From Crocinitomicaceae bacterium (GTDB lineage: Bacteria; Bacteroidota; Bacteroidia; Flavobacteriales_D; Crocinitomicaceae): a stretch of DNA of 64,000 nt. Made by a program: the position numbers and the translations under genes. Positions 17,804 to 26,484 of the stretch are shown here, in pieces (within the stretch, counting starts at the first letter, position 1; each line of letters opens with the position of its first letter). The stretch covers positions 76,830 through 140,829 of the forward strand of contig JAKVAQ010000001.1 in NCBI GenBank assembly GCA_022447665.1, given 5' to 3'. The notes beneath the pieces are model-generated. The model did not search any database, was not told the origin of the DNA, and was given only the letters and a program-made list of their open reading frames with translations.

Positions 17804-18343
17804 GTGAAGAAAGGAAGCGAATACAAAATAACCTTTACTGGGTTAAAAGATGAGATTCATCACTTCAACTATAAAATAGGTAAACCGTTCTTTGAACTTC
17901 TTGATTATTCTGACATTTCGGACGCCGATTTGGAAGTTAAATTGACACTTGACAAACGAGAGACTATGATGGTCGCTGAGTTTGATATATCTGGCACAGT
18001 GGTTACTACTTGTGATCGTTGCACAGATGATATGGAACTGTACATCGCTACTGTTGATGAGTTAATTTATAAGTTTGGTGAGGCAGACTTGGACGATGAA
18101 AAAATAGTAATGATTCATCCTAATGATATCTCTATCAACATTCAGCATCCAATTTATGAGTTTGCTGCTTTGCAGCTTCCTTCAAAACGTGTTCACCCAG
18201 AAGGTGAATGTAACCTCGAAATGTTAAATGCGTTAGACCAATATTTAATGGTTGAGTCTGATAGCGCCTCAGATAACAGAAGTGATGAAGACGATGAAGA
18301 GGACGTTGATCCTCGTTGGAATGAATTAAAGAAATTGAAATAA
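17804..18343 (+). CDS. YceD/DUF177 family protein
   Basis: 179 residues starting with GTG. DUF177 proteins are encoded next to rpmF in most bacteria, and members are linked to ribosomal RNA or ribosome metabolism. The family CxxC pair is Cys70-Cys73 (TTCDRCTDDMELY), a probable metal site. The C-terminus is strongly acidic (SDEDDEEDVDPRW), as commonly seen in this family. rpmF follows after 18 bases; co-transcription is likely. Confidence 0.88.
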   Translation: MKKGSEYKITFTGLKDEIHHFNYKIGKPFFELLDYSDISDADLEVKLTLDKRETMMVAEFDISGTVVTTCDRCTDDMELYIATVDELIYKFGEADLDDEKIVMIHPNDISINIQHPIYEFAALQLPSKRVHPEGECNLEMLNALDQYLMVESDSASDNRSDEDDEEDVDPRWNELKKLK

Positions 18344-18361
18344 CTTTTTAAATTAACAAAC

Positions 18362-18553
18362 ATGGCACATCCAAAGCGAAAGATCTCAAAGACTAGAAGA
18401 GACAAGCGAAGAACTCATGTTAAAGCGGTTGCTGACAACCTTGCTACTTGTCCTACAACTGGTCAAGCGCATAAATTTCATCGCGCTCACTGGCACGAAG
18501 GGAAACTATACTACAAAGGAAAAGTAGTAATGGAAAAAGACTTAGCAGTCTAA
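18362..18553 (+). CDS. rpmF: 50S ribosomal protein L32
   Basis: 63 residues. The basic N-terminus [19 protein letters not shown] and the core [16 protein letters not shown] identify L32 of Bacteroidota type. It keeps one cysteine, so it is the zinc-independent form rather than the four-Cys form. It ends 20 bases before a strong intrinsic terminator. Confidence 0.97.
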   Translation: MAHPKRKISKTRRDKRRTHVKAVADNLATCPTTGQAHKFHRAHWHEGKLYYKGKVVMEKDLAV

Positions 18554-18573
18554 TTCAACTCAAAATTTTAAAG

Positions 18574-18607
18574 AAAAAGGATGGCCAAAAACCATCCTTT
18601 TTTTTAT
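18574..18607 (+). terminator. Rho-independent terminator after rpmF
   Basis: Perfect 9-bp stem AAAGGATGG / CCATCCTTT with loop CCAAAAA, followed by a run of eight or more T. It separates yceD-rpmF from fabH. Confidence 0.92.
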
Positions 18608-18723
18608 TGTTTAAAGTCATTTTTAGCGATTTTTTTGTTTTTTCGACCAAAAAAAGGCCTCAGTACCGAAAATTTGGTAATTTTAGCGACCATTAATTGA
18701 AACCCTAATTGCGTTAACAAATT

Positions 18724-19710
18724 ATGACTAAAGTAACCGCAGCTATCACGGCAGTCCAAGGTTATGTCCCTGAGAAAATTTTATCCAACCACGATTTAGA
18801 AAAATTGGTGGACACCAATGACGAATGGATAACCTCTCGAACTGGAATTAAAGAACGTAGAATGGCCGCCGACGGTGAAGCGTTGTCCGATTTCGGTGTT
18901 GAGATAGTTCAGGGTATTCTAAATAAGACTGGTTATTCGCCAGAAGAAATTGACATGTTAATTGTTGGAACCATTACAGGAGATTATAGATTTCCTAGCA
19001 CGGCCAACGTTATATGTGACAAGGCAGGCTTAAAGAATGCTTGGGGATTTGATCTAAGTGCCGCCTGTTCAGGATTTTTATACTCACTTGATATTGGTAG
19101 AGTATATATTGAAAATCAAACACACAAGAAAATTATTGTAATTGGAGCGGATGTAATGTCTTCAATTATCAATTATAAAGATAGAGCTACTTGTATCATC
19201 TTTGGTGATGGTGGAGGTGGTGTGCTTCTTGAAGCGAACCATGAAGGTTTAGGTATTCAAGATGCAATTCTTAAGAGTGACGGTTCAGGTAGAGAATATT
19301 TATTGCAGAGCATTGGTGGTTCGGTTGAGCCAATCACTAAGGAAAATGCAGAAACACCTGGTCAATACGTATTCCAGGAAGGAAAAACAGTATTTAAACA
19401 TGCCGTTAAAAACATGGCGGATGTAGCTGTAGAGATTATGAATCGCAACAATCTCACTGGCACGGATGTTGATTGGTTGGTACCGCACCAAGCCAATTTA
19501 CGCATTATCGATGCCACGGCAAATCGCATGGAATTAGACAAAGAAAAAGTAATGGTGAACATTGCGAAATTTGGAAATACCACTGCTGGTACTATTCCAC
19601 TTTGTTTATGGGAATGGGAAGAAAAACTAAAAAAAGGAGATAATGTAATAATGGCTGCGTTTGGCGGTGGATTCACTTGGGGTGCTATCTACGTTAAATG
19701 GGCTTATTAA
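18724..19710 (+). CDS. fabH: 3-oxoacyl-ACP synthase III (KAS III)
   Basis: 328 residues. Starts fatty-acid synthesis by condensing a short acyl-CoA with malonyl-ACP. The catalytic triad is visible: Cys115 in LSAACSGFLYS, His about 255 in WLVPHQANLRI and Asn about 285 in FGNTTAGTIP. Length is standard. accB follows after 12 bases and accC a little later, so this is a malonyl-CoA and chain-initiation cluster. The leader contains a near-consensus TAATTTTA box. Confidence 0.96.
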   Translation: MTKVTAAITAVQGYVPEKILSNHDLEKLVDTNDEWITSRTGIKERRMAADGEALSDFGVEIVQGILNKTGYSPEEIDMLIVGTITGDYRFPSTANVICDKAGLKNAWGFDLSAACSGFLYSLDIGRVYIENQTHKKIIVIGADVMSSIINYKDRATCIIFGDGGGGVLLEANHEGLGIQDAILKSDGSGREYLLQSIGGSVEPITKENAETPGQYVFQEGKTVFKHAVKNMADVAVEIMNRNNLTGTDVDWLVPHQANLRIIDATANRMELDKEKVMVNIAKFGNTTAGTIPLCLWEWEEKLKKGDNVIMAAFGGGFTWGAIYVKWAY

Positions 19711-19722
19711 TAGAAAGTCAAT

Positions 19723-20220
19723 ATGGATATTAAAGACATTCAAAATCTAATCAAATTTGTATCTAAGTCGGGTGTAAATGAAGTAAGTCTTGAAAAAGAA
19801 GATTTTAAAATAACTATTAAAACCGATCATTCTAGTGGTGCTGAGCAAATCGTAGTTCAACAGGCTGCTCCTGTAGTGCATGCCGCTCCAGTTGTTCAAC
19901 AACCAGCTGCTGTTGCAGCTCCTCCTGCAGCTCAAGAGGCTGCGCCTGCAGCGCAACCTGCAGCAGAGGAAAACAGTAATCACATCACTATTAAGTCCCC
20001 AATGATTGGTACATTCTATCGCAGACCTGCTCCGGATAAAGATCCGTTCATTAATGTTGGTGATAGCGTGGCTCAAGGTGATGTAATTTGTATAATCGAA
20101 GCCATGAAGCTTTTCAATGAAATCGAGGCAGAGGTGTCTGGTAAAGTTGTCAAAGTATTAGTGGAGGAAAATACTCCAGTGGAATACGATCAACCACTCT
20201 TCATAATTGATCCATCTTAA
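19723..20220 (+). CDS. accB: Biotin carboxyl carrier protein of acetyl-CoA carboxylase
   Basis: 165 residues. Carries biotin between carboxylase and transferase. Three parts are clear: an N-terminal helix-rich region ([17 protein letters not shown]), an Ala/Pro/Gln/Val-rich flexible linker (about 45-85) and a C-terminal biotinyl domain with [19 protein letters not shown] and the biotin attachment site EAMK at Lys129. Its direct partner accC is two genes downstream. Confidence 0.97.
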   Translation: MDIKDIQNLIKFVSKSGVNEVSLEKEDFKITIKTDHSSGAEQIVVQQAAPVVHAAPVVQQPAAVAAPPAAQEAAPAAQPAAEENSNHITIKSPMIGTFYRRPAPDKDPFINVGDSVAQGDVICIIEAMKLFNEIEAEVSGKVVKVLVEENTPVEYDQPLFIIDPS

Positions 20221-20239
20221 ACTTTAAAACTAACAAAAA

Positions 20240-20770
20240 ATGAAAGCAACTTTATTTAGAGTATCTGCATTAGCTGGACTTATGCTAATCTTAACTGCAT
20301 GTCCTTACCAATCAAGAGTTCCAATCTCTAAACCGGTAGAGAAAATTAACAAAGACCTTTTAGGTTACTGGATCGCTTCTGGTGAAATGGAATACGGTGA
20401 AGAGGCAACTTATTTCGAAATTGGAAAATTCGATAAAGTTAAATACGAAATTATTGAGCACTCATACTCAACTTACGACTCAACTTGGTCTGAGAAGAAA
20501 TATCACATGCATACTTCAATGGTTGGTGATGAGACTTTCATGAACATTCAAGAAGATGGAATGGGAGATTACCACCTACACAAATTAGAAATCGATGTTG
20601 CTGGAAAATCAAAACAATTAACTGTTTATGAGGTGACAGATAATATTGATGAAACATTCAATACATCTGAAGATTTAAAAGCATTTATTGAGAAACATAA
20701 AGGCCTAAGTTTCTTCTACAACTCAGATGAAACTATCTATTTCCCTCACAAACCAGCTAAAAAGAAATAA
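20240..20770 (+). CDS. Hypothetical lipoprotein between accB and accC
   Basis: 176 residues. A signal sequence ends in a lipobox (LILTAC, Cys21), so it should be exported and lipidated. The mature part contains LLGYWIASGEMEYGEE and several beta-rich Tyr/Glu-rich segments; I recognise no family. It lies 19 bases after accB and 27 bases before accC, in the same direction and with no visible terminator on either side. It would therefore be transcribed with the two carboxylase subunits, although it works in the envelope. A link to fatty-acid supply is not supported by any motif. Confidence 0.75.
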   Translation: MKATLFRVSALAGLMLILTACPYQSRVPISKPVEKINKDLLGYWIASGEMEYGEEATYFEIGKFDKVKYEIIEHSYSTYDSTWSEKKYHMHTSMVGDETFMNIQEDGMGDYHLHKLEIDVAGKSKQLTVYEVTDNIDETFNTSEDLKAFIEKHKGLSFFYNSDETIYFPHKPAKKK

Positions 20771-20797
20771 TAAAACTCTTTTAGAATAGATTAAAAT

Positions 20798-22144
20798 ATG
20801 TTCCAAAAAATTCTGATCGCCAATAGGGGTGAAATTGCATTGCGTGTAATTCGTACATGCAAGGAAATGGGAATCAAAACGGTTGCTGTTTATTCATTAG
20901 CCGATCAAGACAGTCTTCACGTTCGTTTTGCGGATGAAGCTGTTTGCATCGGCCCAGCAGCCAGTTCTGAATCTTATTTAAATATCCCTAGAATAATTGC
21001 GGCCTGTGAAATAACCAATGCTGATGCTGTGCATCCTGGCTACGGATTCTTATCAGAGAACGCGGCGTTTTCAAAAGTATGTGAAGAGAACGGAATCAAA
21101 TTCATTGGTGCATCGCCAGAAATGATCAACGCAATGGGTGACAAAGCTTCGGCTAAAGCAACCATGATTGAAGCTGGTGTGCCATGTGTTCCGGGTGAAG
21201 GAGGTATCCTTGAAGATATCGATCATGCGAAAAAGGAAGCGAAGAAAATTGGCTATCCAGTAATGATGAAAGCTACTGCCGGTGGTGGTGGTAAAGGAAT
21301 GCGAATCATTTGGGAAGAATCAGAGCTGAAAGATGCTTGGGATTCTGCTCGTCAAGAAGCTAAAGCTGCATTTGGAAATGACGGAATGTACATGGAGAAA
21401 TTCATTGAAGATCCTCGTCACATAGAAATCCAAGTTGCTGGTGATAGATATGGAAATGCTTGTCACTTATCTGAAAGAGACTGCTCTATCCAACGTCGCC
21501 ATCAAAAGCTAGTAGAAGAAACACCATCTCCTTTTATGACTGATAAGTTAAGAAAGGCTATGGGAAAAGCTTCTGTTAAAGCGGTTAAGGCGATTAAGTA
21601 CGAAGGTGTTGGTACTATCGAATACTTGGTAGATAAGCACAGAAACTTCTACTTCATGGAAATGAATACGCGTATCCAGGTTGAGCACACGATTACCGAA
21701 GAGGTAATTAATTATGACCTCATCAAGGAACAAATTAAACTAGCTGCGGGTGAAAAGATCACAGGTAAAGAGTATTTTCCTAAACTTCATGCAATTCAAT
21801 GCAGAATCAATGCAGAAGATCCTTTCAGTGATTTCAGACCTTGTCCGGGAAAAATCACAGAATATCATTCACCAGGAGGGCATGGAATTCGTTTAGATAC
21901 TCATGTTTATGCTGGGTATGTTATTCCTCCTTTCTATGATTCAATGATATCTAAATTAATCACTGTTGCACAAACACGTGAAGAGGCAATTACTAAAATG
22001 GAACGTGCTTTAGAAGAGTACTACATTGAAGGTGTAAAAACCACAATACCTTTTCACCAGCAATTGATGAAAAATAAAGATTTTAAGGACGGTAATTTCA
22101 CCACAAAGTTCATGGATAATTTTGAACTGAAACCCGTAAAATAA
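20798..22144 (+). CDS. accC: Acetyl-CoA carboxylase biotin carboxylase subunit
   Basis: 448 residues. ATP-dependent carboxylation of biotin on AccB. ATP-grasp fold with the N-terminal signature [20 protein letters not shown], the glycine-rich loop [12 protein letters not shown] near 160-170 and [15 protein letters not shown] near 287-300. Length is normal for a separate subunit rather than a fused acyl-CoA carboxylase. The unit ends at the intrinsic terminator 22157-22186. Confidence 0.97.
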   Translation: MFQKILIANRGEIALRVIRTCKEMGIKTVAVYSLADQDSLHVRFADEAVCIGPAASSESYLNIPRIIAACEITNADAVHPGYGFLSENAAFSKVCEENGIKFIGASPEMINAMGDKASAKATMIEAGVPCVPGEGGILEDIDHAKKEAKKIGYPVMMKATAGGGGKGMRIIWEESELKDAWDSARQEAKAAFGNDGMYMEKFIEDPRHIEIQVAGDRYGNACHLSERDCSIQRRHQKLVEETPSPFMTDKLRKAMGKASVKAVKAIKYEGVGTIEYLVDKHRNFYFMEMNTRIQVEHTITEEVINYDLIKEQIKLAAGEKITGKEYFPKLHAIQCRINAEDPFSDFRPCPGKITEYHSPGGHGIRLDTHVYAGYVIPPFYDSMISKLITVAQTREEAITKMERALEEYYIEGVKTTIPFHQQLMKNKDFKDGNFTTKFMDNFELKPVK

Positions 22145-22156
22145 ATTTCTGTTTAG

Positions 22157-22186
22157 ACCCCCGGCGAAACCGGGGGTTTTTCTTTG
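22157..22186 (+). terminator. Rho-independent terminator after accC
   Basis: Perfect 8-bp stem ACCCCCGG / CCGGGGGT with loop CGAAA, followed by TTTTTCTTT. Confidence 0.92.
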
Positions 22187-22231
22187 TAACTTTTCAGTAA
22201 CCTAAATTGTTATACTCAGTATAATAAGCTA

Positions 22232-23293
22232 GTGATACGGGCAATTTACATTACCGTTTTTATACTGACGTGTGCATCTTTTACTGCCCGCGCCCAGGAT
22301 ATTCATTTTTCACAAACTATTCGCTCTGAATTTCAATTAAACCCTGCATTTACTGGTGCTTTCAGTGGAAACTTAAGGGGTACAGCGAATTGGAAAGATC
22401 AATGGCAATCAATAAACAATAGCTTCAGAACTTATGCGGCGAGTGGAGAAGTAAGCTTTGGAAAAGGAAGGCGAAATCCTACCTTTTTTGCACTTGGTGC
22501 TTATGCCACTCGTGATGTATCTGGCGATGTACAACTTGGAAACACTTCGGCAGGCCTCTCATTTAATACCTTATTACAGGTAAATCGAAACGCCCGTTTT
22601 TGCGTTGCAGTAAACGGTAATTTCACCAATTCCGGGTTGAATACTTCAAATATGCAATGGGGAAGTCAATACGACGGAATTAATTTCGACCCAGCATTGT
22701 CAAATGGCGAAGGAATTGAATTTGTACCACAAAACTATTTTGATGCTTCATTCGGAGTTGCTTACTGGTATAACAAACGTGATAAAAATGTTGTGCAGCA
22801 CGCACCTTACGATGCTAAAATCGGATTTTCAGTTTTCCATTTAAACAGGCCTAGATATTCCTATTTTACTGATAATACAACACGAGTTCCAATGCGAATG
22901 GTATTACACGCTAACGGCCTTTTCGGAACAAGAAACGATAACCTATTTATATACCCAAATATGACATTGGTAAAGCAAGGTGCTCAACATGAAATATTGT
23001 TGGGTACGCTCTGGAAATACAGCTTTACTACTGGGTCAAAATCTACAGGTTTGAAAACGGAAACCTCTATTGCTTTTGGTACTGATATCAGAATAACCAA
23101 CATATTTGACGCCATTGTTCCACAAGTCTATTTCCAAATGTATTCAATGTCAATAGGGTTGTCATACGATGTTAATGTTTCACGCTTAAATCAAGCATCG
23201 AATTACAGAGGGGGATTCGAACTTTCGTTACGATTTACGAATCCAGATCATTATACCCATAGAAATCCTTTCAGAAGAAGTGTTTCTATCTAG
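22232..23293 (+). CDS. PorP/SprF family outer membrane protein (type IX secretion-associated)
   Basis: 353 residues from a GTG start, with a cleavable signal (YITVFILTCASFTARA). QDIHFSQTIRSEFQLNPAFTG is the classic start of PorP/SprF mature proteins, and the C-terminus (GGFELSLRFTN) looks like a beta-barrel end. Family members are outer-membrane barrels that anchor or help export T9SS substrates such as SprB-type adhesins. No cargo gene is directly adjacent, but four T9SS-tagged proteins are encoded in the window. A terminator precedes it, so it is transcribed separately from accC. Confidence 0.88.
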   Translation: MIRAIYITVFILTCASFTARAQDIHFSQTIRSEFQLNPAFTGAFSGNLRGTANWKDQWQSINNSFRTYAASGEVSFGKGRRNPTFFALGAYATRDVSGDVQLGNTSAGLSFNTLLQVNRNARFCVAVNGNFTNSGLNTSNMQWGSQYDGINFDPALSNGEGIEFVPQNYFDASFGVAYWYNKRDKNVVQHAPYDAKIGFSVFHLNRPRYSYFTDNTTRVPMRMVLHANGLFGTRNDNLFIYPNMTLVKQGAQHEILLGTLWKYSFTTGSKSTGLKTETSIAFGTDIRITNIFDAIVPQVYFQMYSMSIGLSYDVNVSRLNQASNYRGGFELSLRFTNPDHYTHRNPFRRSVSI

Positions 23294-23324
23294 TACTTTA
23301 ACGTAAAACATCCGCAAGAATTTT

Positions 23325-23332
23325 TATATTTG
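23325..23332 (+). promoter_or_regulatory. Promoter -7 box for the substrate-binding lipoprotein gene
   Basis: TATATTTG, exact TAnnTTTG, 22 bases before the ATG at 23355. A TTTA about 23 bases further upstream could be the -33 element. Confidence 0.6.
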
Positions 23333-23354
23333 CCTTCCTGATTTAGAACGCACT

Positions 23355-25148
23355 ATGAAAATCTCAAAGCTATTGTTTTTATTTTTAGCTACTACTTCAT
23401 TACTAATGAGTTGTGGTGGCGATGATTCCGATTCAAATAATGATGAATTAGGTGATCCAAATGAGCTTACCAAAGTTGAAGGTGGTAAGTTTAAAGGTGG
23501 TATTTTGAGATTGAACTCAATAGAGAGCTATTCTACTCTTTTCCCACCATCAACAAATGATGTTTATTCAACGCACATTTCGAGTCTTGGATATGAAGGG
23601 CTTTTTAAACTAAATCAAGAAACCTTAGAAGCAGAACCCTGTATTGCTGAAAGCTTTGAGCTAGATAATTCAAAGACTAAATACACATTCAAAATTCGTT
23701 CAGGTGTAATGTTCCATGACGATGAGTGCTTTGCTGATGGTAAAGGAAGAGCAGTTAACGCAGCAGACGTAAAGTATTGCCTTGACTTTGTATGTTCAAA
23801 CCATGAAATGAACAAGTGGGCTTCGCTATTCAGAAATAGAATTGTTGGAGCTGACGATTATTTTACCGGAAAATCTGACGATGTATCAGGTATTGTAGCT
23901 AATGGAGATTCTGAATTGGAGATCAACTTAATTGATCCATATTCTGGGATGAATAACTTATTGGCTATTCTTTCAACTGCCATATATCCGAAAGAAGCTA
24001 TTGATAAGTATGGATATGAAGGAATGACGGATAGAGTTGTAGGAACTGGATCATTTATTCCTGAAACTATCAAAAACGGTGAAGAAGTTGTGTTTAGAAG
24101 AAACCCTAACTACTGGGCTAAAGACGAGTTTGGGAACCAGCTGCCATTCTTAGCAAAAGTGAATATTTCTTTCATTAAAGATAAATCTACTTCTTTAACC
24201 GCCTTTAAAAACGAAGAGTTGGATATGATTTGGGGAATTCCAGTAGAGGAAATTCCTAACGTAATGGGAACACTTGACGAGGCGTTGGATGGTAAAAACC
24301 GTCAATTCGAAGTACAAACCGTAAACAGTTTAAATATTCAATACTATGGTTTCCTATTTACTGATGAAGTTTTTGGAGATAAAAATGTACGTCTGGCCTT
24401 CAATTACGCAATTGATAGGGACTCATTAGTTGAATTCGTATTGGAAGGTGAAGGGGTTGCGGCTCACGGAGGTTTTGTTCCCCCAATGAGTGGTTATCCA
24501 TCTGAAAAAATTGAAGGATTCAATTATGATCCTGCAAAAGCTAAGTCATTAATGGCTAAAGCTGGTTATGCGAATGGAAATGGTTTTCCTGAAGTAACGC
24601 TTCACATGAATTCAAGCGGTGGTACAAATAAAAAAATCGCTGACTTCATTTCGCAAATGCTAAAAGACAACCTAGGAGTAACCGTGAATATTGAGGTTCA
24701 AGAAATGGCTGATTTATTCCCGAAAGTTGAAAAGGGTGAAGTTAATTTTTGGAGATTCGGTTGGATCGCAGATTACCCAGACCCCTCTAACTTCCTAGAC
24801 TTATTCTACGGCGGAAACTATGCAGACGTAGGAGAGGCGACCATCAACTTCTTCCGTTATAATAACCCGGAGTTTGACGCGCTTTATGAGTCTGCATTAA
24901 AAGAAATCGATCTTGAAACTAGAATGAACATGTATGCTCAAGCTGATCAAATGATCATTAATGATGCAGTAGTTATGCCATTAATGTTCAATATCGATAT
25001 TCGATTAATCAACCCATTAGTTAAAGATTTCTATATCAACGAAATGGAGTACAGAGATTTAACGAAAGTTTACTTCATTAAAGAAGATAAATCCAACGTT
25101 AGGGTTTACGATAACCTTATTGAAGAGGAAGAAAGTAACTTCGAGTAA
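23355..25148 (+). CDS. ABC transporter substrate-binding lipoprotein (SBP family 5, oligopeptide/nickel type)
   Basis: 597 residues. A lipoprotein signal ends at Cys20 (LLMSC), followed by an acidic Gly/Asp/Ser linker. Family-5 landmarks include EPCIAESFELDNSKTKYTFK, FHDDECFADGKGRAVNAADV, NVRLAFNYAIDRDSLV and FWRFGWIADYPDPSNFLDLF, typical of DppA/OppA-like proteins that bind peptides or related ligands. No permease or ATPase gene lies nearby, so it is an orphan binding protein in this window. hutI begins 12 bases after its stop, suggesting co-transcription. The ligand cannot be told from sequence. Confidence 0.9.
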   Translation: MKISKLLFLFLATTSLLMSCGGDDSDSNNDELGDPNELTKVEGGKFKGGILRLNSIESYSTLFPPSTNDVYSTHISSLGYEGLFKLNQETLEAEPCIAESFELDNSKTKYTFKIRSGVMFHDDECFADGKGRAVNAADVKYCLDFVCSNHEMNKWASLFRNRIVGADDYFTGKSDDVSGIVANGDSELEINLIDPYSGMNNLLAILSTAIYPKEAIDKYGYEGMTDRVVGTGSFIPETIKNGEEVVFRRNPNYWAKDEFGNQLPFLAKVNISFIKDKSTSLTAFKNEELDMIWGIPVEEIPNVMGTLDEALDGKNRQFEVQTVNSLNIQYYGFLFTDEVFGDKNVRLAFNYAIDRDSLVEFVLEGEGVAAHGGFVPPMSGYPSEKIEGFNYDPAKAKSLMAKAGYANGNGFPEVTLHMNSSGGTNKKIADFISQMLKDNLGVTVNIEVQEMADLFPKVEKGEVNFWRFGWIADYPDPSNFLDLFYGGNYADVGEATINFFRYNNPEFDALYESALKEIDLETRMNMYAQADQMIINDAVVMPLMFNIDIRLINPLVKDFYINEMEYRDLTKVYFIKEDKSNVRVYDNLIEEEESNFE

Positions 25149-25160
25149 ACTCACTTTCGT

Positions 25161-26396
25161 ATGAATATTCTAATCAAAAACATCAAATCACTTGTTGGTG
25201 TTCTTGAAAATTCCAGTGCCGCTTTAAAAGGAGCTGACCTTTCACAACTTTCCCAAATAGAGAATGCTTTTCTAGCAGTGGAAGACGGTAAAATCGCCTA
25301 TTACGGACCGATGGACGAACTTTCTGGTGTCTCAAACTGGAACGATTTAGAAATAATTGATGCCGAAGGAAAGTTCGTACTACCTGCCTTTTGTGATTCA
25401 CACACGCACCTTGTTTTTGCCAAACCAAGAGAAGGTGAATTTGTAGATAGAATAAATGGCTTGAGTTATGAGGAGATCGGTAAAAAGGGAGGAGGAATTC
25501 TAAATTCAGCTGCTAAGCTAGCTGAAATGTCTGAAGAAGATCTTTATCAAGATGCATTAAAGAGATTAGATGAAGTTAAAGCTTACGGAACAGGAGCTAT
25601 TGAAATAAAAAGTGGATATGGACTAAGCGTTGATGCTGAGTTAAAAATGCTACGTGTGATCAAGCGTCTTAAAGAGAATTCAAACTTAACAATCAAAGCC
25701 ACTTTTCTAGGAGCGCATGCCTTTCCTTCTGAATATAAAGAAAACCAGCAGGCCTACATTGATTTAATCATCAATGATATGCTACCTGTTATTGCAGAAG
25801 AAGGTCTAGCAGACTACATTGATGCCTTCTGCGAAAGAAACTATTTCACAGTCGCTCAACTCCAACAAATCTTAGCGGCTGGAGCTCAATACGGGTTGAA
25901 GCCTAAAGTTCATGTGAATCAGTTTTCTTCGACGGGAGGAATTCAGGCCAGCTTAGAATACAATGCAGTTTCTGTAGACCACCTTGAAGAAATGACTTCA
26001 GAAGATTTCGAAGCTTTAAAGGCCTCAGATACAATAGCAACCGGCCTGCCAAGCTGCTCATTTTTTCTAAATATTCCTTATACTCCCGTTAGGGAATTAA
26101 TCAATAATAATTCTGCAGTGGCCTTAGCCAGTGATTTTAATCCTGGATCCACCCCTAGCGGAAATATGCAATTGGTAGGCTCATTAGGATGTATCAAAAT
26201 GAAGCTTACTCCGGAAGAAGTAATCAACGCCACGACATTAAATGGAGCCTATGCCATGGAATTAGGTGATGAATTAGGCAGTATAACTATTGGCAAGAAA
26301 GCAAATCTTATAATTACCAAGCCAATGCCTTCTTTGGCCTATATGATGTATGCTTTTGGAGAAAATAACGTAGAACGCGTTATCCTGAACAAATAA
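25161..26396 (+). CDS. hutI: Imidazolonepropionase
   Basis: 411 residues. Third step of histidine degradation: hydrolyses imidazolone-5-propionate to N-formimino-L-glutamate. Amidohydrolase fold with metal ligands in DSHTHLVFAKPREGEF (about 78-93), the substrate loop INGLSYEEIGKKGGGIL, the metal His in KVHVNQFSSTGG and SDFNPGSTPSGNMQLV near the end. Length and signatures are typical. hutH, hutU and hutG are not in the window, so the rest of the pathway must be elsewhere. It follows the orphan binding protein by 12 bases. Confidence 0.94.
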   Translation: MNILIKNIKSLVGVLENSSAALKGADLSQLSQIENAFLAVEDGKIAYYGPMDELSGVSNWNDLEIIDAEGKFVLPAFCDSHTHLVFAKPREGEFVDRINGLSYEEIGKKGGGILNSAAKLAEMSEEDLYQDALKRLDEVKAYGTGAIEIKSGYGLSVDAELKMLRVIKRLKENSNLTIKATFLGAHAFPSEYKENQQAYIDLIINDMLPVIAEEGLADYIDAFCERNYFTVAQLQQILAAGAQYGLKPKVHVNQFSSTGGIQASLEYNAVSVDHLEEMTSEDFEALKASDTIATGLPSCSFFLNIPYTPVRELINNNSAVALASDFNPGSTPSGNMQLVGSLGCIKMKLTPEEVINATTLNGAYAMELGDELGSITIGKKANLIITKPMPSLAYMMYAFGENNVERVILNK

Positions 26397-26484
26397 CTCA
26401 CTTTTACCAAATAAGACACGAGAATAAGAGTTGATTTTCCTTGTAAATTCTCTATCTTGTAGTTCCTTAATTTAACCGTCGATT

